From Arcticibacterium sp047623945 (lineage in GTDB: Bacteria > Bacteroidota > Bacteroidia > Cytophagales > Spirosomataceae), in contig JBLHOT010000104.1 in NCBI GenBank assembly GCA_047623945.1, positions 1-12,201 of the forward strand: a stretch of 12,201 nucleotides of DNA. Reading direction: 5' to 3'. The notes below the pieces were generated by a model. The model was given only the letters and a program-made list of their open reading frames with translations, did no database searches and had not been told where the DNA came from. Position 1 is the stretch's first letter. Every line of letters begins with the position of its first letter. The position numbers and the translations under genes were made by a program. This document shows positions 7,481-12,201 of this stretch, piece after piece.

Positions 7481-8041
7481 CTATTCTTCAGTTGGTGGAA
7501 GAAGCACGGCATCAATGACATGCACTATTCCATTGCCCGCCGGTATGCTTGCGATGATATTAGCACCGCCAATGACTGCTTTCCCGTCTACTACAGTTAC
7601 CACAACATTTTGATTATTGGCCTGACCTATTTTTTTGAATTTCGTTAGAAAATCAGCCTTCAGGTTTCCTGGAGTTACGTGATATTTCAAAATATCAGCA
7701 AGGACTCCTTTGTTTTCAGGTTTTAGAAGGTTTTCAACGGTTCCTTCAGGCAAGGCTGCAAAGGCTGCATTCGTTGGAGCAAAAACGGTAAGAGGGCCAA
7801 CATTTACTAAAGCATTCTCTACCTGAGCAGCCTGTACTGCGGCTACGAGGGTAGTATGATCCGGAGAGCCCATGGCAATCTGTAAGCAATTCGGAGTGGA
7901 GCCTTCGTCGGCGATAAAGGCTTGGCCAGTTCTTTCCGTTTCTTCAGAAGCGTCAGCGGTGCTGGATTCTGTTGAGCTATTGCTACACGAGACAATTGTA
8001 AACGAAATGGCTAAAAGGGCAATAAAGTTTAAGAGTTTCAT
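7481..8041 (-). CDS. Fasciclin (FAS1) domain lipoprotein
   Basis: This 186-residue lipoprotein has a signal peptide ending in IVSC (Cys19), an acidic Ser/Thr/Glu linker (about 20-48) and one FAS1 domain (about 50-184). FAS1 hallmarks are visible: the H1 segment GPLTVFAPTNAAFAAL (82-97), the Tyr-His pair in KYHV (Tyr120, His121) and the H2 segment GIVHVIDAVLLP (171-182). FAS1 domains usually mediate adhesion or protein-protein contact; no enzymatic residues are evident. It sits 11 nt after the cytochrome c gene and 24 nt before nosZ, so it is co-transcribed with the reductase. That position suggests a structural or docking role in the periplasmic N2O-reducing assembly, but the role is inference. 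There is one Cys in the mature domain (Cys52) and no CXXC or Met-rich copper motif. Confidence 0.9.
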   Translation of the reverse strand: MKLLNFIALLAISFTIVSCSNSSTESSTADASEETERTGQAFIADEGSTPNCLQIAMGSPDHTTLVAAVQAAQVENALVNVGPLTVFAPTNAAFAALPEGTVENLLKPENKGVLADILKYHVTPGNLKADFLTKFKKIGQANNQNVVVTVVDGKAVIGGANIIASIPAGNGIVHVIDAVLLPPTEE

Positions 8042-8052
8042 TTTCTACTTAT

Positions 8053-8526
8053 TTATATGGTTCTAAAATATTCTAAGACATCTCTAGCTTCCTCTTCTGT
8101 AAGATTCTGGTTGGCCATGGGGGCACCATTAAATTCCATCAAAAGCTTTTTGGCTGTTGGGTCATTGGCTACCATTTCTGTTGGGTTGAGAATCATATTC
8201 ATGATCCATTCAGGAGATCTTCTTTCTAAAACTCCTTTTGGAGATGGACCAATAAATTTCTTGTCAACTTTGTGGCAAGCGGAACATTTAGTCTTAAAGA
8301 TCTCTTCACCTTTTGCGGCCAATTCCATATCAATTTCGGCATCCAAAGTCACAGAAGTGATAGGGCCAATTCCCTTACTTAGACCCTCTGAAACCACCGC
8401 CTCTTTTGGCTCTTCTTTAGTTGCCTTTTCGTTTGTAGATGATTCATTACCGCCGCAACTTATCATCATCATGGTGACTGATAAAATGGCAGAGATGAGG
8501 AGTAGATTTTTTTTCATGATAATCAT
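8053..8526 (-). CDS. Lipoprotein c-type cytochrome, probable electron donor to NosZ
   Basis: This 157-residue monohaem cytochrome c has a signal peptide with lipobox MISC (Cys24), a Lys/Glu-rich linker and a C-terminal class I domain. It carries one haem-binding CSACH (Cys81, Cys84, His85) and a likely axial methionine in GAPMANQ (Met137). The pattern FIGPSPKGV, then an M-P/A-M-x-NQ-N-L segment, then EEARDVLEYFRTI resembles cytochromes c551/c552. Anchored to a membrane and encoded in the same transcript as nosZ, it most likely carries electrons from the respiratory chain to the CuA site; that is inference from context. A second in-frame ATG at codon 4 (8517) gives a better signal-peptide start (MKKNLLL). 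It follows the regulator gene by 10 nt without a visible ribosome-binding site. Confidence 0.93.
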   Translation of the reverse strand: MIIMKKNLLLISAILSVTMMMISCGGNESSTNEKATKEEPKEAVVSEGLSKGIGPITSVTLDAEIDMELAAKGEEIFKTKCSACHKVDKKFIGPSPKGVLERRSPEWIMNMILNPTEMVANDPTAKKLLMEFNGAPMANQNLTEEEARDVLEYFRTI

Positions 8527-8536
8527 TTTTGTTTAG

Positions 8537-8974
8537 TTAATTTTTTAATACGCTTTCGCCTTCTTTCACTTTTTGAGAAAGTTCTTTGATTGATGTGGAT
8601 TTCATTAGAGAGAGAATATCTGTTCTTACTGTTTTATATTTATCGTGCACGGGGCAGGGGTTCTCGTTTGAGCAATTTCTCATGCCAAGAAGACACTTCT
8701 CGGTTATGTCGACTCCGTCAATCTCTTTTACAATGTCCCAGAGTAAAAGTGTTTCTAGAACGGAGGTTTTAATTTCGAAACCACCACGAGCACCTTTTAC
8801 AGAATTGACAAACCCAGCTTTAACTAATTTCTGAAGAATTTTGGAGGTAAAGGCCACAGGAGACTCTATGTTCTTTGCTACTTCCTTTAAATTTACTTTT
8901 CTGCCTTTTTGTGAATTAATAGAGATACAAATCACTGCCTTAACTCCGTATTCACATGCTTTAGATAAAATCAA
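8537..8974 (-). CDS. Rrf2-family Fe-S transcriptional regulator (NsrR/IscR-like)
   Basis: This 145-residue protein has an N-terminal winged helix-turn-helix (about 1-65) with the family's opening SKACEYGVKAVI and the wing segment VKGARGGFEI. Three cysteines, Cys94, Cys101 and Cys107 (C-x6-C-x5-C), match the Fe-S ligand region of IscR and NsrR. The spacing fits neither exactly, so I give no symbol. It heads the nos operon and is probably an NO- or redox-sensing repressor that controls both itself and the downstream genes. The start is TTG: an in-frame stop lies three codons upstream (TGA), no in-frame ATG occurs before residue 98, and the residues after TTG match the family's first residues. 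A Bacteroidota promoter and an overlapping dyad lie just upstream. Confidence 0.9.
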   Translation of the reverse strand: MILSKACEYGVKAVICISINSQKGRKVNLKEVAKNIESPVAFTSKILQKLVKAGFVNSVKGARGGFEIKTSVLETLLLWDIVKEIDGVDITEKCLLGMRNCSNENPCPVHDKYKTVRTDILSLMKSTSIKELSQKVKEGESVLKN

Positions 8975-8998
8975 TTTTGCTCATCTCTTTTTGTTGAA

Positions 8999-9029
8999 CA
9001 AAGGTACTTCTCGTCTTATATTGGACAAT
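8999..9029 (-). promoter_or_regulatory. Bacteroidota-type promoter of the nos operon
   Basis: Read on the minus strand, an ATTG (-33 type, 9026-9029) is followed after 19 bp by TACCTTTG (8999-9006). This fits the Bacteroidota housekeeping consensus TTG/TTTG, 19-21 bp, TAnnTTTG. A start site a few bases downstream would leave a leader of roughly 20 nt before the TTG start codon of the regulator. It is the only good promoter match I found for the ten-gene operon. Confidence 0.7.
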
Positions 9030-9039
9030 TTTATCCAAT
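9020..9039. promoter_or_regulatory. Candidate operator for the Rrf2 regulator
   Basis: This 20-bp near-palindrome has outer arms ATTGGA and TCCAAT that are perfect complements, and 8 of its 10 base pairs match overall. Its centre covers the -33 element of the promoter, so a protein bound here would block RNA polymerase. Size and symmetry fit a dimeric Rrf2 regulator such as the one encoded 46 bp downstream. The link between protein and site is inferred from proximity. Confidence 0.6.
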
Positions 9040-9528
9040 TTAGATTCGTCAGGTTTTTGGATGATTGTCGTCATAATCTATTTTGGAATCCGCTTGTGAG
9101 AATAATCATTTTAGAAGGAATAGAGGAGACCCTGAAAAGTGGAGGTTTTAATAATTTTAAGAAAGTAAGGGCTTCCACAATTTCAAATGCACTACCATTT
9201 AAATGTTATAGAGACTTATGCTTTGTTAATTATTGGTATTAAGGAGTTTTATGCAAAGCAATGAATTCTCAAATACTCAAGGTGAAAAGGGTTAGGGATG
9301 GATTGATTCCTTGTGTACATGTTTGTATGATTTCCGGAATGTCATATATGCTATATCGTTATCAGAGAGGGAAGTAGCACTCTGGCCACAAGAATATACC
9401 ATTTTGTGACGAATGCTTTTTTTGAAATTCTTTGTTTGAGTTGAATGAGGCCCTATTACCGTATAATAAATTTATTTTTTAAGTAAGTTTTTTGGACTTA
9501 GCTTTAATATTCTTACAAACCCCATCAA
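9040..9528. other. Gene-free stretch between the nos operon and the CRISPR remnant
   Basis: I find no convincing gene, RNA or repeat array in these 489 bases. Reading frames are short and do not resemble known proteins. A 14-codon frame with an AAGGAG before its ATG (9241-9295) is too short to support. A TATAAT-like hexamer near 9460-9470 could contribute to expression of the plus-strand gene at 9529, but its spacing from any -35 or -33 element is poor. It may simply be decayed DNA. Confidence 0.5.
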
Positions 9529-10358
9529 ATGAGTTCAATTCCACACAACATTTCTTCAAAGAAGAGGGTATTGTCTATTTTAAGAACTCTAGTTAAGAAT
9601 CCGGGATTTTATACTAAAAGGAAGCTTGCTGAAATTCATGCCACCAGCCTTGATACTATCACTAGAGATTTTGAGGAAATCAGGAATGCAGGATTTGACC
9701 TCCGATCCGATTCAAACCACAGGTATTTTTTTACGGCCGAGAAAGCCACAGATCTCATTAAAGGTTTAATGCCATAGCGGATCATGAGAAAAGTATAATT
9801 TCGAATTCATTAATAGACACCGCCGCCGCCACTAATTACAAAAAAAATGTAAACAAACTAGAAAGGCTGGCAGGTCTCCCAAAATCAGGAATAGTGTTTT
9901 CACTAAACAGTCTTTTACTAAGACTACTATACTTTTTAAAACTCAGAGGGGTAAGCAAAAGATGATATTACATAATGTCAACAAACAGTAATACGCTATC
10001 TGACAGAACTATAGAGTCATTTTCTCTTTCTGAAGAAGAGGGTGTTCTTCATGCATTCGACTTAGACCGTAAAGAAACTAGGCCTTTTCAGAATTGTGGA
10101 CAAAGACCAAGTGCCCGTTCATGTTAGGCTAAGAACTGAGGGATTTAATAATCTTATAAAGCGGTACCCATAGTCTGAGTCTGTCTTAAGTCCAAGTCCA
10201 GATAACCCCGAAGAATAGACCTTGTCTTTAAAGTAAATCATAAGTTGTCCGGGCTTCAAAACCTCTTGCGACACTCTGCTCATTATCTGATAGTGATAGT
10301 AGAAGACATAAAACTAAGAAAACATATTAAGGAGGAAATCAAACAAACCTGTTTCTAA
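9529..10358 (+). pseudogene. Decayed WYL-family regulator of the CRISPR locus
   Basis: The first 82 codons (9529-9777) are an intact helix-turn-helix domain, with TKRKLAEIHATSLDTITRDF as the recognition region, then end at TAG. Downstream pieces of the expected WYL domain remain readable in shifting frames. They are KQKMILHN near 9950-9975, then NSNTLSDR...SFSLSEEEGVLHAFDLDRKET from 9984, then VPVHVRLRTEGFNNLIKRYP up to a TAG at 10171-10173, and finally a piece ending KLRKHIKEEIKQTCF at the TAA at 10356-10358. A complete protein would be roughly 300 residues, which the remnant span could accommodate. Such WYL regulators often precede cas6 in Bacteroidota type I loci, which fits the next gene. 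At least two frameshifts and two nonsense codons show that it is long dead, although the HTH part alone could still be made. The family call rests on motif recognition. Confidence 0.75.
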
Positions 10359-10420
10359 AAGGGGGGGTATGGCAGCACCTGCGTCCTTCGCTTGCTAGCT
10401 TTGGATAACGAACGACATAA

Positions 10421-11233
10421 ATGAGATTTAGATTAACCCTACACAATCCTTCCTCGGCCACAGCTGTTACTTGGAATTATAATTACCTGTTAATGGCTTG
10501 GATATATGATAGACTGAAATTGGCAGACAAATCATACGCCAATTTTCTTCATCAAGAAGGCTATACTTCAGCACAGAATCAAAAACGATTTAAATACTTC
10601 ACCTTCTCTCCTTTCCATTTTAATCAAGGGAAAAACGAATACCGTTTTAATAAAAACGGCCTGATTATAAAAGGCGATAGCTTTTATTTAGACCTCTCCT
10701 TTGACATAGATAAAGCTGCTGAGAAATTTATAGTAGGTGTTTTTAGAGACCAAAAGCTAAAAATATTTAATAAAAGGTAAACCGCAGAATTTAAAATAGG
10801 AGAGATAGCGACCCTACCAGAACCTGATTTTTCTACAAATATGATTTTTAAAGCTTGGGCTCCATTGAATATTGCTAAAAAAAAGGAGGGTAAACCAGAA
10901 CAATATCTAAGACCAGAAGAAACAGGATTTGGAGAATTATTAGCCCTAAATCTTTCTGATAAATATTTAAATTCAACAGGAAAATCTATTTCGCCAGACG
11001 AGATCAAATACGAACTTTTAACATCTCCTGAGAAAATAAGCTCACGAAAAATAAGTATCAAAGAACAAAGTAAAGCCGAAACCCAGATAAAGGGATATCA
11101 CGACTTTGAGTTCAAGTTAACTGCACCACCTGAAGTTATCAAATGTGGGTATAATAGTGGTTTTGGACGGTTTAATGGACAGGGGATGGGCATGGTGAAA
11201 TTATTGGGAACAAAGAATCCAAACAAGAAGTGA
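10421..11233 (+). pseudogene. cas6: cas6, CRISPR RNA endoribonuclease, broken by one in-frame stop
   Basis: The gene reads as 270 codons in a single frame, interrupted only by TAA at 10778-10780 (codon 120). The N-terminal part (1-119) opens MRFRLTLHNPS and has the YLLMAWIYD helix of the first RAMP fold. The C-terminal part (121-270) ends with the glycine-rich loop GYNSGFGRFNGQGMGMV (about 243-259) that marks Cas6. Cas6 cuts the precursor CRISPR RNA within its repeats. One C-to-T change, CAA (Gln) to TAA, would explain the stop. The rest is undamaged, which points to recent loss or a sequencing error. The last codon overlaps the GTG start of the next gene by 4 nt (GTGA), so the two were translationally coupled. 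Without read-through only a 119-residue fragment, lacking the Gly-rich loop, would be made. Confidence 0.85.
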
Positions 11234-12081
11234 AAATATTCAATAATTATACAGGGAATGCCATGCTCAACAATGCTTTAATGATAATTGAAGCATTAGG
11301 AAATATCAACTCTTTGGAGAATGTGACAACAGGTTTGCTCTTAAAAATTTATGAAGATAAAAAACTACTAAACTTAAACAGAAGATTAAAAAGTTATACA
11401 ATGCTTTTTACCAAAAATGGACCACTTCATAACGACAAAACCAATGGAGAGAAAGTATATGATGGGCTGTTTGGAAAGATTTTGACTTCATTTGAGAATC
11501 AAGGGAATAAAACTTGTGAAATATCTGGACTCAAATTCGATACTACTTTCGATGACATTTTCAAACAAGTTTTGAAAGAATTAGAGTATCCAGATAAAAA
11601 AATCGAAAAGAAAGATACCTCTATCAATAGAAACTGGTTTCCATTGATTGGTGGCTTGGGCTCGGATGCACAATCTCTACCTCAAGCTAAGTTTACCGTT
11701 CAGATTCATCCTATTTGTATAGTAATTATGCAATTTTTGCCACTTTCGGCATTCCTTTACAAAGGTGGAGTTTTACTAATAGACTCATCAAATTTTACTC
11801 TTTCTAAAAAACTGATTGCCCAACATGTAAATATTTTGGATGAGAGAATTTTAGTTAAAAGTTCTTCAGAATCTATAGAAAACGTAAAAGACTTTTCTAA
11901 AGGAAATTATATTCAGAATGCTCTGGATATCATGGACGAGTTTGAGGACAACGAGTACGCAGATTTGAACTTATGGAGTTTCTCAAATTCTGGAACTGGA
12001 GCAAGTTGCGAGATTGACCGAGTTCCAAACTCATTGATAAAAAAATTGCTTAGGATAAAATTATGTAGCCCAAGGATATAG
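11230..12081 (+). pseudogene. Truncated cas8-type large subunit of a type I CRISPR Cascade
   Basis: The GTG start overlaps the cas6 stop by 4 nt. The 283-residue product contains segments seen in the Cst1/CXXC-CXXC group of Cas8 proteins: CEISGLKF, NRNWFPLIGGLGSDAQSLP (around residue 135-153), IHPICIVIMQFLPL and LWSFSNSGTGASCEI. These place it as the large subunit that recognises target DNA with Cas5 and Cas7 in type I-B-like systems. Full-length relatives are roughly twice as long. Here the match fades after VPNSLIKKLLRIK, and the frame ends at TAG. Every plus-strand frame has a stop within about 35 bases of the junction, so this is not a simple frameshift; an insertion or deletion is more likely. 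The cas7, cas5 and cas3 genes expected next are not in the window. The family is moderately certain, the exact subtype less so. Confidence 0.72.
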
Positions 12082-12099
12082 TTCAAAAGCTAGTTGAAA

Positions 12100-12201
12100 T
12101 TAAGAGGCTTCCTTAAGTTTTTCAATGTGCCTTTTTATTTGATGTTTCATTTTGTTTAGGTTCTTGAAATTTCCCACTTTTTTCATTTTCAATTCCGCCG
12201 T
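12100..12201 (-). CDS. C-terminal end of an unidentified gene, cut by the window edge
   Basis: Reading the minus strand from the right edge gives 33 codons and then TAA at 12100-12102. The visible residues are strongly basic (KMKKVGNFKNLNKMKHQI, then KRHIEKLKEAS) and look alpha-helical. The frame is open at the window edge. It points back toward the truncated cas8 and lies only 18 bases from that gene's stop. A transposase of an insertion sequence in cas8 would fit this layout, but the residues are too few to name a family. Confidence 0.4.
   Translation of the reverse strand, partial: TAELKMKKVGNFKNLNKMKHQIKRHIEKLKEAS

Noticed and set aside
8057..8536. A 159-codon plus-strand frame opposite the cytochrome c gene
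   Set aside because: It is an antisense shadow of a gene with clear haem-binding, lipobox and axial-ligand residues.
8841..9242. A 133-codon plus-strand frame overlapping the regulator gene and its promoter
   Set aside because: Its first part is the antisense of the Rrf2 gene, and the rest crosses the promoter and operator and ends in sequence with no recognisable protein features.
9241..9295. AAGGAG followed by a 14-codon frame starting at 9251
   Set aside because: It is too short, has no recognisable features, and genes here do not rely on Shine-Dalgarno sites.
9820..9831. Short CCG/CGC triplet repeat and, separately, a run of seven Gs at 10361-10367
   Set aside because: Both are short simple-sequence tracts within or next to pseudogene DNA. 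There is no intact gene whose phase they could switch.
10329..10338. Strong Shine-Dalgarno-like AAGGAGGAAA
   Set aside because: No start codon follows at suitable spacing. The bases encode part of the degraded WYL protein C-terminus (KEEIK).
8975..12201. A CRISPR repeat-spacer array near the cas remnants
   Set aside because: I looked for regularly spaced repeats of about 25-40 bases and found none. An array, if present, lies outside the window.

Overview
This window looks like chromosomal DNA from a Bacteroidota bacterium. The DNA is AT-rich. Genes lack clear Shine-Dalgarno sites. The one well-supported promoter has the Bacteroidota form (TTG, 19 bp, TAnnTTTG). The proteins carry lipoprotein signals and family variants typical of that phylum. 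A marine or soil Cytophagales/Flavobacteriia-like host is plausible, but the sequence alone does not fix the order.

Bases 306-8974, all on the minus strand, form one compact nitrous-oxide-reduction operon. In transcription order it encodes an Rrf2-family Fe-S regulator, a lipoprotein cytochrome c, a fasciclin-domain lipoprotein, clade II NosZ, a four-helix membrane protein (NosB-like), NosL, a second NosL fused to a Met/His-rich outer-membrane barrel, NosD, NosF and NosY. Gaps are 0-24 nt or genes overlap. The exception is a 62-nt gap after nosZ that holds a perfect 13-bp-stem hairpin. A near-palindrome overlaps the -33 element of the promoter before the regulator, which suggests autoregulated, NO- or redox-responsive control. 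NosZ keeps all seven CuZ histidines and the CuA ligands, so it should be active. NosD, NosF and NosY would form the maturation machinery. NosL, the NosL-barrel protein and perhaps the NosB-like protein would handle copper. The cytochrome c would deliver electrons. No nosR, nosG, nosH or nosX is present here.

Bases 8975-9528 hold only the regulator's promoter and operator. On the plus strand, 9529-12081 is a decaying type I CRISPR-Cas locus. It contains a WYL-family regulator broken by stops and frameshifts, a cas6 interrupted by one in-frame TAA, and a cas8-type large-subunit gene cut off at 283 codons. Beyond it, the end of an unidentified minus-strand gene enters from the right edge, consistent with an insertion or rearrangement in cas8. 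No CRISPR repeats are visible.

At the left edge (127-279) is a start-less remnant of a secreted Bacteroidota surface-protein C-terminus, and next to it a 16-bp perfect palindrome. The window is therefore an intact respiratory island between two eroded loci.
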